36,100 nt of DNA from an uncultured Clostridia bacterium (GCA_947165815.1 CAMVBZ010000004.1:1-36100); one strand, 5' to 3'; shown: positions 1 to 9,700, counted from the first letter of the stretch. The notes: generated from the letters alone by a model not told the origin. A program made the numbers and translations.

Positions 1-1076
1 CTTGCTCCAGATATGCCAACAACATTAACTGTTACAACTGCTGAAGGAACACAAAAGTTCTACTCATCAGATGATGCAAACTATGAAGCAAATAAGAACT
101 ATAGCTTAGTATGGAGTTACTCTAAGTTCAGACCAAGCTATATGGGTGGTGTAGTATACATTAACGCATTGTTAACCGGACCAGATGGAAGCACACAAAC
201 ATATAGATTACCATTCGCAGTACAAAAGATGGTGGCTACAAACGTAACAAGCCAAGAACAACTGGGAACTATCCATACACAAGTGCTGTTAATGCATCTG
301 GTGTTGCAACTACAACATACACTATAGACCCATATGCTCCAATTTCACAATCATTGCCACAGAACTATAATGTAACATTCTCGAAGTCTAAGATTTCAAG
401 TATTACAATAGGAAGTGATGGTTATCCAACAAATGATTATACTTATACATCCGATGGAACAACTTCAATCAAGTTCGGTTATGCTAAAGTAAGTATGCCA
501 GCAACATTTGCATTAACAATAAATCCAAGCACTGGCGTAATCTCCGATGGATTAACAAGCAATGATGAGCGTGTAGCAACAATTTATCTTGGCTCACAAG
601 AACGTATAACAGTTAAGTTCACAACAACTACAGCTGCTGTAACAAATAGAAATACTGCTACAACATCTACAGGAAACAGCAAACTTGCAACATATAGATT
701 GCCATACAAGCAAACAAGTGGAACTGTTCAAGGAACAATCGTATGGGTTGGTACAGCAACACCTAAGTCATACAACTTACAATCCAATTCATATTCAGAT
801 AAGTTAGATGCTCCACAAATTGTTACATTTGCTGCTGGTACAGGTGGAATATCACTTCCAGATAAGGATAGAAGAGTAGTATACAAGTTGGTTGGTTTAG
901 TTGGTGCACTAGTAGATAAGAATGGAACACTCTTAGATACAGAAACATTAACAACTTCTAAGGTGATCGGTGGTATTACATTCCCAGCAGGAACAATACT
1001 TCCTAAGTACTATGGTGTAGGAACAACAACTTACACAATTACTGTAAACCAAGATGGTTCATTAACAGTAGCATAA
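1..1076 (+). pseudogene. C-terminal part of a Thr/Ser-rich extracellular/surface-type protein, truncated by the window edge and apparently frameshifted near 250-275
   Basis: Frame 1 is open from base 1 to 327. The frame used by ORF 354-1076 is open well upstream and reads TTGNYPYTSAVNASGVATTTYTIDPYAPISQSLPQNYNVTF, a natural continuation of the low-complexity protein. Ends TAA at 1076. Confidence 0.6.
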
Positions 1077-1103
1077 GTGAATAAACACTTATAAAACAAC
1101 AAT

Positions 1104-1135
1104 CCTCCCCGTGTAAAAGCGGGGAGGTTAACATT
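1104..1135 (+). terminator. Hairpin terminator-like structure (CCTCCCCG/CGGGGAGG, weak U-tract)
   Basis: Perfect 8-bp stem 1104-1111 / 1120-1127 between the upstream stop and the next gene; followed only by TTAACATT. Confidence 0.55.
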
Positions 1136-1140
1136 AAAGA

Positions 1141-2217
1141 ATGGATATAGGATTTTCAACAACTGCAATTAGTGTATTATTATTAGTGGCAATGGCTATT
1201 CCTGGCTTTATTATTGTTAAAGTCAAGATTATTAAGCCAGCTGCAATTTCGGCATTTGCTGCAGTTTTGTTATATATATCCCAGCCATTCTTATCTTTTA
1301 GATCCTTTTTACAGGTAGAGTACTCAAACGAATTGGCTCTAAACTTGCTTATAGTATTTGCAGCATCTTTGGTTTTTCAAGGTGTTTTGTTTTTGATTCT
1401 ATGGTTGATATTTAGAACCAAATTTGACAATGTAATAGAGACAGAAAAATTTAAAGCAAACGGATATTTTAATGGTGCGTCTGAAACCTTTATAAATTAC
1501 AAGGACATGCCAGACGATGTTAAGAAGAGTGCTAGAGGTAGGGCGTATCGTGTAATGGTTTTAACAAGCACTTTTGGCAATGTTGGATTCTTCGGCGTAC
1601 CTATTCTCCAAGTTATTTTCACGGACTCTACAATCGCTGCTACAGCCATTGCATACTCTGCTGTATACATTGTTTCAATGAACTTAATGTTCTGGACAAT
1701 AGGGGCATATACGCTCACAGGGGATAGAAAATATATTTCTATTAAAAAGGCTATTCTAAACCCACAAATGATAACTGTAATCATAGCATTGCCGTTCTTT
1801 TTCACTGGTGTTACCATGGGTGATATCACAGCTTCGCCAGTGCCACAAATTGCAAATGTTATAAACTATTTGGCAGATATGACAGCACCACTTTGTATGA
1901 TTATATTGGGTATGAGATTTGCACTTGCTCCAATTAAAGATTTATTTACAGATTGGAGAACTTATGTGTCTACAGTTATTAAGCTTATGGTATTCCCAAT
2001 AGTGGTATGGGCAATATTGCTTCCAATACCAATTGACCACTTAATGAAAGTAGTATTAATTATTCTTTCGTCAATGCCATCTGCATCATTCAATTTGAAT
2101 CTTTCAGAGATATTTAATGCGGACCAAAAAAGTGCCGCCAATGCTATTTTATTATCCACAATTTTCAGTATTTTAACCATTCCAGCAATAGTTGCTTTAA
2201 CAAATGTAACCCTATAA
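1141..2217 (+). CDS. AEC family (auxin efflux carrier-like) transporter
   Basis: 358 aa, multiple hydrophobic TM helices; PGFIIVKVKII...LYISQPFLSF and TFGNVGFFGVPIL motifs typical of AEC permeases. Confidence 0.75.
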   Translation: MDIGFSTTAISVLLLVAMAIPGFIIVKVKIIKPAAISAFAAVLLYISQPFLSFRSFLQVEYSNELALNLLIVFAASLVFQGVLFLILWLIFRTKFDNVIETEKFKANGYFNGASETFINYKDMPDDVKKSARGRAYRVMVLTSTFGNVGFFGVPILQVIFTDSTIAATAIAYSAVYIVSMNLMFWTIGAYTLTGDRKYISIKKAILNPQMITVIIALPFFFTGVTMGDITASPVPQIANVINYLADMTAPLCMIILGMRFALAPIKDLFTDWRTYVSTVIKLMVFPIVVWAILLPIPIDHLMKVVLIILSSMPSASFNLNLSEIFNADQKSAANAILLSTIFSILTIPAIVALTNVTL

Positions 2218-2228
2218 TAAATAAACAA

Positions 2229-2257
2229 TTGTGAAATTGTTTAGCAAGTGCTATAAT
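2229..2257 (+). promoter_or_regulatory. Sigma-A-type promoter upstream of the SPFH gene
   Basis: TTGTGA (2229-2234) - 17 nt - TATAAT (2252-2257). Confidence 0.6.
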
Positions 2258-2294
2258 ATATCCTGATAAATCATAAACAAGGAGAATATTATAA

Positions 2295-3425
2295 ATGGGT
2301 TTATTTTCAGGAATTAAAAAGCAATTATTAAAAGTTATTTCATGGGAAGATCAGACAACTAATACTTTAGTTTACAAATTCCAATGTGATGATCGTTATG
2401 CAATCATGAAGGGTTCACAACTTATAGTTAGACCATCTCAAGCAGCTATCTTTGTTTATCAAGGAAGTATCTGTGATGTATTTACAGAAGGCATTTATAA
2501 ATTAGATGAAGGTTCAACTCCTATTCTTACTAAACTTGCAAACTGGAAATATGCATTTGAAAATCCAAAGCAAATAGATGTTTATTATGTAAACCTCAGA
2601 AGATTTACACAAATGAAGTGGGGAACACCAAATCCTATCATGATGAGAGATAAGGACTTTGGAGTAATTCGTGTAAGTGGACATGGTGAATATTCATTCC
2701 ACGTATCCAATCCTGCTTTATTTATGAGAGAATGTTTTGGAACAATTAAGTCATTCAAGACAGAAGACATTCAAGAGCACTTAAAGAGCATAGTCCTTGC
2801 AGAATTAACAGACCTCATGGGCGAATGTCAAATCCCAGCATTAGACTTAGCTGCAAACTATACTGAACTTGGAGATACAGCAAAGGGAAATTGTTCACAT
2901 AGATTTATGGAATTAGGTTTAGATATTGATTCAATCTTAATTCGTAACCTCAAATTACCACAATCTGTTGAAGAAGCAATGGATAAGAGATCATCTCTTG
3001 GTGTCATGTCTCCAGTTGTTGACACATATGCAAAGATGGAAGCTGTTGCAGCAATGAGAGATGCAGCAAAGAATCCAGGAATGAGTGGTGGATTTGCAAA
3101 TATGGGAATTGGACTTGGAGTAGGACAAGCAGTTGGTCAAACATATAGAGAAGCAATGGCTCCAACACAAGCAAAGATAAAATGTCCAAAGTGTGGTGCA
3201 GAGATGAGCGATAAAGCTAAGTTCTGTCCAGAATGTGGAGAACCAGCACCAGCACCTGGTGGCGTAGCACAAGAAAAATGCCCACAATGTGGCCAAATGG
3301 TAAATGCGGGAGCAAAATTCTGTCCTAACTGTGGACAAGCAATGCAAGTTACATGTCCAAAATGTGGCAAGTCATTAAAAGCAGGAGTTAAATTCTGTCC
3401 TGAATGTGGAGCAAAGATTAAATAA
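2295..3425 (+). CDS. SPFH-domain protein with three C-terminal zinc-ribbon modules
   Basis: 376 aa; N-terminal SPFH/virion-core-like region (MGLFSGIKKQLLKVISWEDQ...), C-terminus with repeated CPKCGAEM..FCPECG, CPQCGQMV..FCPNCG, CPKCGKSL..FCPECG. Confidence 0.8.
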   Translation: MGLFSGIKKQLLKVISWEDQTTNTLVYKFQCDDRYAIMKGSQLIVRPSQAAIFVYQGSICDVFTEGIYKLDEGSTPILTKLANWKYAFENPKQIDVYYVNLRRFTQMKWGTPNPIMMRDKDFGVIRVSGHGEYSFHVSNPALFMRECFGTIKSFKTEDIQEHLKSIVLAELTDLMGECQIPALDLAANYTELGDTAKGNCSHRFMELGLDIDSILIRNLKLPQSVEEAMDKRSSLGVMSPVVDTYAKMEAVAAMRDAAKNPGMSGGFANMGIGLGVGQAVGQTYREAMAPTQAKIKCPKCGAEMSDKAKFCPECGEPAPAPGGVAQEKCPQCGQMVNAGAKFCPNCGQAMQVTCPKCGKSLKAGVKFCPECGAKIK

Positions 3426-3427
3426 TT

Positions 3428-4501
3428 ATGGAAGATTTCGAGGCAGAACAAGGTAAAACTTCGATTAGTAAATGTGTCAATTGTGGCGCAGATATGGTGT
3501 TCAGTCCTAAGAAGGGAGTATTAGTTTGTCCATTCTGTGATTCCGAATCATCAATTAGAGTAGGAAAGCCAAAGTTTAAGAGCTATATGGCAGATGTTTC
3601 TACAGGATATGTTAGTGGAGGAAAAGCAGGATATCGTTGTCCAAACTGTGATGGACTTGTTAAAGTTGAAGGTTTTTCAACATCTATGACTTGTCCATAT
3701 TGTGGCGCAACCAACGTTATTAATTTAAGTGAATTATCTGGTCTTAAGCCAGATGGAGTACTTCCTTTCAAGGTAACACAAGAAGAGGCAATAGAGCATG
3801 GAAGAAAATGGATAAAGAGAAAAGTTTTTGCTCCTAGAAAAGCAAAATTAATGTTTTCTCCAAAATCTATGAATGGATTATATGTTCCATCTTTCATCTT
3901 TAATGCAGACACAACATCCAAATACGAAGGACGTTTCGGAGAAGAATACCAAGTCCAAGTTAAGAAAGGCGACCAAGTAGTAACAGAAACAAGAGTTCGT
4001 TGGTACAATGTTTCAGGCACATGGAATAGAGACTTCTCAGACATAACGATAGAGGCATGTTCCCAAACAACACAAAGTCAAATGAATGGAGTACTTCCAT
4101 TTGATTTAGAGAATTCTGTTAGTTATGACAAAGCATTCTTAGCAGGTTTTAGTGCAGAAAGATACAGCACATCCCTAAAGGATTCTTGTGATGTTGCAAA
4201 AGATAAAATGCAACAAACAATTAGAAACGAAATTATTAGAAAATATAACCCAGATAGAGTAGATTATCTTAATGTTACAACCACATATTCTAATATCGAG
4301 TACGAGTATATTCTTTTGCCAATTTGGCAATCCGAGTATTCATACAAACAAAAGATATACGATTTCATAGTTAATGGAAGAACCGGCAAGTCTACAGGAA
4401 AGGCGCCAGTATCTGCATTAAGAGTATTATGGCTTGTATTAGGTATAGTTGCAGTTGTAGCTGGAATAATTGTGCTAGCATATTATTACGGAATGAATTA
4501 A
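3428..4501 (+). CDS. Zinc-ribbon (TFIIB-type-like) protein with C-terminal transmembrane helix
   Basis: 357 aa; CVNCGADMVFSPKKGVLVCPFCDS and CPNCDGLV...CPYCGATN; C-terminal hydrophobic WLVLGIVAVVAGIIVLAYYYG; starts 2 nt after the SPFH stop codon. Confidence 0.75.
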   Translation: MEDFEAEQGKTSISKCVNCGADMVFSPKKGVLVCPFCDSESSIRVGKPKFKSYMADVSTGYVSGGKAGYRCPNCDGLVKVEGFSTSMTCPYCGATNVINLSELSGLKPDGVLPFKVTQEEAIEHGRKWIKRKVFAPRKAKLMFSPKSMNGLYVPSFIFNADTTSKYEGRFGEEYQVQVKKGDQVVTETRVRWYNVSGTWNRDFSDITIEACSQTTQSQMNGVLPFDLENSVSYDKAFLAGFSAERYSTSLKDSCDVAKDKMQQTIRNEIIRKYNPDRVDYLNVTTTYSNIEYEYILLPIWQSEYSYKQKIYDFIVNGRTGKSTGKAPVSALRVLWLVLGIVAVVAGIIVLAYYYGMN

Positions 4502-4516
4502 AGAAGGAGGATACAT

Positions 4517-4711
4517 ATGATTACTAAAGATACGTTAATTATTGATGCATTAAAGATGGGAGACACACAACAACTCGCAGAAATTTTAATGGAAAGTGGT
4601 ATGGGATGCTTACATTGTGCTCTTGCACATGGTGAAACAATTGAAGAAGCATGCAAAGTACACGGAATCGATGCTGATGAATTAATCAAGAAAATGAATG
4701 CGGTATTATAA
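4517..4711 (+). CDS. DUF1858 / hybrid-cluster-associated redox disulfide domain protein
   Basis: 64 aa with GCLHCALAHGETIEEACKVHGID motif; SD AAGGAGG upstream. Confidence 0.8.
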   Translation: MITKDTLIIDALKMGDTQQLAEILMESGMGCLHCALAHGETIEEACKVHGIDADELIKKMNAVL

Positions 4712-4713
4712 AA

Positions 4714-5274
4714 ATGAAAGAAAACGACACATCAATAAAGGCAATATCTGAAAGATTAGTAGAACTAAGAACATTTTCAGATTATACAACCAAAGAAATG
4801 GCAGACTTGCTCAAAATTGAGGAGTCTGTTTATGTTAGATATGAAGAAGGAACAGATGAAGTTCCTATTAATATCATTTACAAAATTGCATCCTTATTAG
4901 AGACAGAGCCAAGTTACATTCTCAATGGACTCATGCCAGACAATGATGAGGCAGTACAAGTTTATGATGGAAAAGGATTATCTATAAAAAGATATGAAGG
5001 ATATGCTTTCTCATCATTAGCTGCTAATTTTAAGAACAAGGTTATGAATCCAATGCTTGTTACTATGTCTCCAACAGATTCCCCAGAACTCGTTGTTCAT
5101 GGTGGACAAGAATTCAATTATGTACTTGAAGGCGAATTAAGAGTTATAGTTGGTGGAAAGGATTATTATCTTAGAGCAGGAGATAGTTTATATTTCAATC
5201 CTGCGCTTCCACATGCACAACTTCCAATGAATAATAAGCCTGCAAAATTTTTAACAGTAATTACAGAATTATAA
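4714..5274 (+). CDS. XRE family transcriptional regulator with C-terminal cupin domain
   Basis: 186 aa; N-terminal HTH (TTKEMADLLKIEESVYVRYEEG), C-terminal cupin (EFNYVLEGELRVIVGGKDYYLRAGDSLYFNPALPHA). Confidence 0.85.
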   Translation: MKENDTSIKAISERLVELRTFSDYTTKEMADLLKIEESVYVRYEEGTDEVPINIIYKIASLLETEPSYILNGLMPDNDEAVQVYDGKGLSIKRYEGYAFSSLAANFKNKVMNPMLVTMSPTDSPELVVHGGQEFNYVLEGELRVIVGGKDYYLRAGDSLYFNPALPHAQLPMNNKPAKFLTVITEL

Positions 5275-5291
5275 GAGGAAAACCAAAATAT

Positions 5292-7256
5292 ATGGCAAAG
5301 AAGACATATTACATTACTACACCTATTTATTATGCAAGTGGTGATTTACATATAGGGCATTGTTATACAACAGTTATTTGTGATGCAATATCGCGTTTCA
5401 AGAGAATGAACGGATATGATGTATTCTACTTAACTGGAACAGATGAACATGGCCAAAAGGTAGAACAAAAAGCAATAAAAGCAGGAAAAACTCCAAAACA
5501 GTATGTAGATGATGTTGTTGATAAAATTAAAGATCTTTGGAAACTTTTAGATATAAAGTATGACAAGTTCATTAGAACAACAGATGAATACCATGAAAAG
5601 ACTGTTCAAAAGATTATGGAAAAGCTTCTTGCAAACGGAGACCTTTATAAAGATGCTTATGAAGGTTGGTATTGTACTCCATGTGAAAGTTTCTGGACAG
5701 AGTCTCAATTAAAAGATGGCAAGTGCCCAGATTGTGGAAGAGAAGTTAAGTTAATGAAAGAGGAGAGCTATTTCTTCCGTCTTTCAAAGTATCAAGACAG
5801 ACTTGTTAAATATTATGAAGAAAATCCAGAGTTCATTTCTCCAAAGAGCAGAATGAATGAAATGATTAATAATTTCATAAAGCCAGGACTTAAGGATTTA
5901 TGTGTATCTCGTACATCATTTAAATGGGGTATTCCATTAACATTCGATCCAAACCATGTAGTATATGTTTGGGTAGATGCTCTTTCAAACTATATAACAG
6001 CACTTGGATACTTACAAGAAAACGATGAAAACTTCAAAAAGTACTGGCCAGCAGATTTACATATGGTTGGAAAAGAGATTGTTAGATTCCATACAATTAT
6101 TTGGCCAGCAATCTTAATGGCATTAGATTTACCACTTCCAAAGCAAGTATATGGACATGGATGGTTATTGTTAGGCGGAGACAAAATGTCTAAGTCTAAA
6201 GCAAACGTTGTAGACCCACACTTCTTGGTTGAAAGATATGGAATAGATGCAATGAGATATTATCTCCTTAGAGAAATTCCATTTGGAAGTGATGGCACAT
6301 ATACAAACGAAATGCTCATTAAGAGAATTAATACAGACCTTGCAAATATCTATGGAAACTTAGTACATCGTACACTTGCAATGCTTGAAAAGTATTATGG
6401 TGGAGTTATTCCAGCACCTGGTCCAATGACAGAATTGGATGAGGAATGTAAAGCAATGTGCGAAAAGCTCTTAGATAAGTGTATTGAAGATATGGACAAA
6501 TTAGATGCACCAAGAGCATTAAGCAATATCATGGATGTATTAACAAGAGCAAATAAATACATAGACGAAACAGCACCTTGGGCATTAGACAAGAGTGGAG
6601 ACAAAGAAAGACTTGGAACAGTAATGTACAATCTTTGTGAAATGATAAGAGTAGCAAATGTAATGTTACAACCATATCTAACAGAATCTCCAAAGAAAGT
6701 CTTTGAAGCATTTGGAACACCTCAAGACAAGCAAACATTTGAGTCTGTTGAAAAGTTCGGTGGAACAATTCCAAATACACAAACAACAAAGATGCCTCCA
6801 TTATTTGTAAGAATAGATGAAGCAAAGGAAATTGAATATCTAAACAAGTATTCAGAAGAACTTGCAAAGAAAGAAGGAGAAAAGAAAGTGGCTGAACAAA
6901 AGAAAGAAACACCAGAAAATGTTGTAGACATTAATGAAATTACAATAGATCAATTCATGACAGTCAAACTTAAGGTTGGTGAAATCTTAACTGCAGAAAA
7001 AGTTGAGAATGCGGACAAGCTATTAAAATTCTCTGTAAAGGTTGGAGAAGAGACAAGAACAATAGTTAGTGGTATTGCAAAGTATTACAAACCAGAAGAA
7101 TTAATCGGACAACAAGTTGTAGTCGTTGCAAACCTCAAACCAGCCAAGTTGAGAGGAATTGAGAGCCAAGGAATGTTGCTTTGTGCATGCAATGATGAAG
7201 ATGTTGTTCTCGTTGCACCAATTAAAAGAGTAGCAGATGGCTCTGAGGTTAGATAA
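5292..7256 (+). CDS. metG: Methionyl-tRNA synthetase with C-terminal tRNA-binding domain
   Basis: 654 aa; TTPIYYASGDLHIGHCYTT, KMSKSKANVVDP, C-terminal VKLKVGEILTAEKVENADKLLKFSVKVG domain. Confidence 0.97.
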   Translation: MAKKTYYITTPIYYASGDLHIGHCYTTVICDAISRFKRMNGYDVFYLTGTDEHGQKVEQKAIKAGKTPKQYVDDVVDKIKDLWKLLDIKYDKFIRTTDEYHEKTVQKIMEKLLANGDLYKDAYEGWYCTPCESFWTESQLKDGKCPDCGREVKLMKEESYFFRLSKYQDRLVKYYEENPEFISPKSRMNEMINNFIKPGLKDLCVSRTSFKWGIPLTFDPNHVVYVWVDALSNYITALGYLQENDENFKKYWPADLHMVGKEIVRFHTIIWPAILMALDLPLPKQVYGHGWLLLGGDKMSKSKANVVDPHFLVERYGIDAMRYYLLREIPFGSDGTYTNEMLIKRINTDLANIYGNLVHRTLAMLEKYYGGVIPAPGPMTELDEECKAMCEKLLDKCIEDMDKLDAPRALSNIMDVLTRANKYIDETAPWALDKSGDKERLGTVMYNLCEMIRVANVMLQPYLTESPKKVFEAFGTPQDKQTFESVEKFGGTIPNTQTTKMPPLFVRIDEAKEIEYLNKYSEELAKKEGEKKVAEQKKETPENVVDINEITIDQFMTVKLKVGEILTAEKVENADKLLKFSVKVGEETRTIVSGIAKYYKPEELIGQQVVVVANLKPAKLRGIESQGMLLCACNDEDVVLVAPIKRVADGSEVR

Positions 7257-8044
7257 TGATAATAGACACACATTGTCATCTAAATGATGAAACGCTTATT
7301 CCAGAGGCTGAAAGAATAGTTTCTGAAATGAGAGAAAACGGAATCGAGGGCCTAATTAATGTGGCCTTTGATTTTGCTTCCTCAGTTAAGTCATTGGAGT
7401 TTGCAAAAACACATGAAGGAGTATATGCAACAGTTGGAATTCATCCAGATGCATCCTTTACAGATTGTGTTATGGAAAACTATGAAAAGATGGCAGATAT
7501 GGCTACAAACGAAAAAGTAGTTGCTTGGGGCGAAATAGGATTAGATTACTATAGATTAGATGATCCTAAAACCCCTGTAAAAGCTATACAAAAAGGTGCC
7601 TTTATAGAACAGATAGAACTTGCATCAATGTGTGGTTTGCCAATATCCATTCATATGAGAGATTCGATAGAGGATACAATGACAATTCTAAAAGAAAACG
7701 CAATGATGCTTAATAATGGTTTTGTACTTCATTGTTATTCTGGTCCTAAAGAACTTGTTAAAGAGTTTTCGGATTTAGGGGCATATTTCTCTTTTGGCGG
7801 AGCAATAACATTTAAGAATGCAAGAAGAAATATAGAATCATTATTAGAAGTTCCAATGGATAGACTTCTTTTAGAAACAGATTGTCCATACATGGCACCT
7901 GTCCCACATAGAGGAGAAACAAACGAACCAAAGTATATTTCTTTGGTGGCAGAAAAAGCAGCAGAAATAAAAGGAATACCTGTACAAGAATTAATAGATA
8001 CTACAACTAAGAATGCACGGGCTTTATTTACGAGGATAAAATAG
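7256..8044 (+). CDS. tatD: TatD family hydrolase
   Basis: 262 aa; IDTHCHLND, WGEIGLDYYR, HCYSG, LLLETDCPYMAP motifs; start codon overlaps the metG stop (TAATG). Confidence 0.92.
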   Translation: MIIDTHCHLNDETLIPEAERIVSEMRENGIEGLINVAFDFASSVKSLEFAKTHEGVYATVGIHPDASFTDCVMENYEKMADMATNEKVVAWGEIGLDYYRLDDPKTPVKAIQKGAFIEQIELASMCGLPISIHMRDSIEDTMTILKENAMMLNNGFVLHCYSGPKELVKEFSDLGAYFSFGGAITFKNARRNIESLLEVPMDRLLLETDCPYMAPVPHRGETNEPKYISLVAEKAAEIKGIPVQELIDTTTKNARALFTRIK

Positions 8045-8045
8045 T

Positions 8046-8657
8046 ATGAAAAATTTTGTGTATGAATTTGAAGGAAGCTTATATATCAATTTAACAAACA
8101 GATGTTCAAACAACTGTGAGTTTTGTATTAGAAACTTTAAGGACGGAGTTGGGGAAGATAATCTTTGGTTAGATTTGGAACCAACATACGAGCAAGTAAT
8201 AGAAGATTTATCTTTATTCCCATTAAAGAAATATAAAGATATAGTTTTTTGTGGTTTTGGTGAACCAACATTTAGATTGTCCATATTAGTTCAAGTTGCT
8301 AATTATTTAAAGAGAAAAGGCTTTAAGACAAGACTTAATACAAATGGGCAATGTGATCTAATTAACAAAAGAAATGATTCTGCAAAGATACTTGCAAAGT
8401 GTATAGACCATATTTCTATATCTTTGAATGCATCTAATAAAGAATTCTATGACGAAATATGTAGACCACTCCCACAATACAAAGATGAGGCATATGCAGC
8501 AGTTATACAGTTCATAAAAGACTGTGTGGCCGAAGGAATGTATGTTACTTGTTCTGTTGTAGACTTTATTGGGGAAGAGGAAGTTGAAGCTTGCAGACAA
8601 CTTACAGAAAGTCTAGGGGCTCATTTTAGAGCAAGGGAAACTATAAACGCAGATTAA
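8046..8657 (+). CDS. TatD-linked radical SAM protein
   Basis: 203 aa; LTNRCSNNCEFCIRN radical SAM CX3CX2C motif, FCGFGEPTFR; sits directly after tatD. Confidence 0.85.
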   Translation: MKNFVYEFEGSLYINLTNRCSNNCEFCIRNFKDGVGEDNLWLDLEPTYEQVIEDLSLFPLKKYKDIVFCGFGEPTFRLSILVQVANYLKRKGFKTRLNTNGQCDLINKRNDSAKILAKCIDHISISLNASNKEFYDEICRPLPQYKDEAYAAVIQFIKDCVAEGMYVTCSVVDFIGEEEVEACRQLTESLGAHFRARETINAD

Positions 8658-8658
8658 T

Positions 8659-9489
8659 ATGGATAAATTCAATCTCAGTGATGTACTACATCAAACATCT
8701 TTCTATACCAATAAAGCTTTAGGACAAAATTTTATTAGTGATACTAATTTGTTAAGTGCAATAGTATCAGATGCTGGAATAGAAAAAGAAGATACAGTAG
8801 TTGAGATTGGAACAGGAGCCGGAACTCTAACAAGAATAATTGCAGACAATGCAAAGAAAGTTTATTCATTTGAAGTGGATAGGAACCTTGAAAAGGTCTT
8901 AAATATTACTTTAAGTGGATATGAAAATATAGAAGTTATTTTTAAAGATATTCTTAGAATGAAAGATGATGCTCTTATAGAGATTATAGGGGATAGTAAT
9001 TTTAAGATGATTGGCAATTTGCCATATTATATTACAACACCATTACTTCTTAGATTTATAGAGTCTGATTTTAAAGTGGATTCCATAACAATCATGGTCC
9101 AAGAAGAGGTTGCAAGAAGGCTAATAGCAAAAGAGGGGACAGAAGATTATTCTTCCATTACTCTTGCGGTTGCTATGTGGGGAGATGCATCAATAACTAG
9201 AAAAGTTTCTAGAAATATGTTCTTCCCAACTCCAAATGTAGATAGTGCAGTTGTAACAATAAAGAGAAACGATTCCAAGATAGAAGGGTATGACAGAAAG
9301 AAGATTAATAAACTCGTAAGATCTGCTTTTGCTATGAGAAGAAAGACGCTTGCAAACAATCTTCAATCCGGATATCAAATAACAAAAGAAGAAGCAATAT
9401 CAAGAATTGAAAAAGCAGGTTTTGATAAAAATATTAGAGGAGAGAAGTTATCTCTAAAAGATTTCCTTAAGCTTAGCGAAGAATTTTAA
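8659..9489 (+). CDS. rsmA: 16S rRNA (adenine1518-N6/1519-N6)-dimethyltransferase RsmA/KsgA
   Basis: 276 aa; KALGQNFISDTNLL, VVEIGTGAGTLT, MIGNLPYYITTPLL, FFPTPNVDSAVV motifs. Confidence 0.95.
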   Translation: MDKFNLSDVLHQTSFYTNKALGQNFISDTNLLSAIVSDAGIEKEDTVVEIGTGAGTLTRIIADNAKKVYSFEVDRNLEKVLNITLSGYENIEVIFKDILRMKDDALIEIIGDSNFKMIGNLPYYITTPLLLRFIESDFKVDSITIMVQEEVARRLIAKEGTEDYSSITLAVAMWGDASITRKVSRNMFFPTPNVDSAVVTIKRNDSKIEGYDRKKINKLVRSAFAMRRKTLANNLQSGYQITKEEAISRIEKAGFDKNIRGEKLSLKDFLKLSEEF

Positions 9490-9618
9490 TCCTATTCCTT
9501 AATATAATATACGTGCGATATGCGTATGACACACGCGAGTACGTGTGCACTATATATTGTGTTTTTGTACCTACTAATAACTATTAATAAAATTATTTAT
9601 TTTTATATATAAATTCGT

Positions 9619-9647
9619 TTGACTTTAATTATATTAAACAGTAGAAT
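9619..9647 (+). promoter_or_regulatory. Promoter of the S10-spc-alpha operon
   Basis: TTGACT (9619-9624) - 17 nt - TAGAAT (9642-9647), about 100 nt upstream of the rpsJ ATG. Confidence 0.7.
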
Positions 9648-9655
9648 TGAGCCAC

Positions 9656-9700
9656 TGTGCTGTAAAAAGGCACAATTTCCGCTGCTTTGACAGCGGGAAA
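9656..9700 (+). promoter_or_regulatory. Structured 5' leader of the S10 operon (two consecutive hairpins)
   Basis: TGTGC (9656-9660)/GCACA (9670-9674) and TTTCCGCTG (9676-9684)/CAGCGGGAAA (9691-9700). Confidence 0.5.

Noticed and set aside
3180-3425. Tandem repeat-like DNA in the SPFH gene.
   Set aside because: It is the coding repeat of zinc-ribbon modules, not an independent DNA repeat or CRISPR.
2991-3451. Cys-rich minus-strand ORFs (2991-3347, 3137-3451).
   Set aside because: Antisense reading of the repeated zinc-ribbon codons of the SPFH gene; composition artefact.
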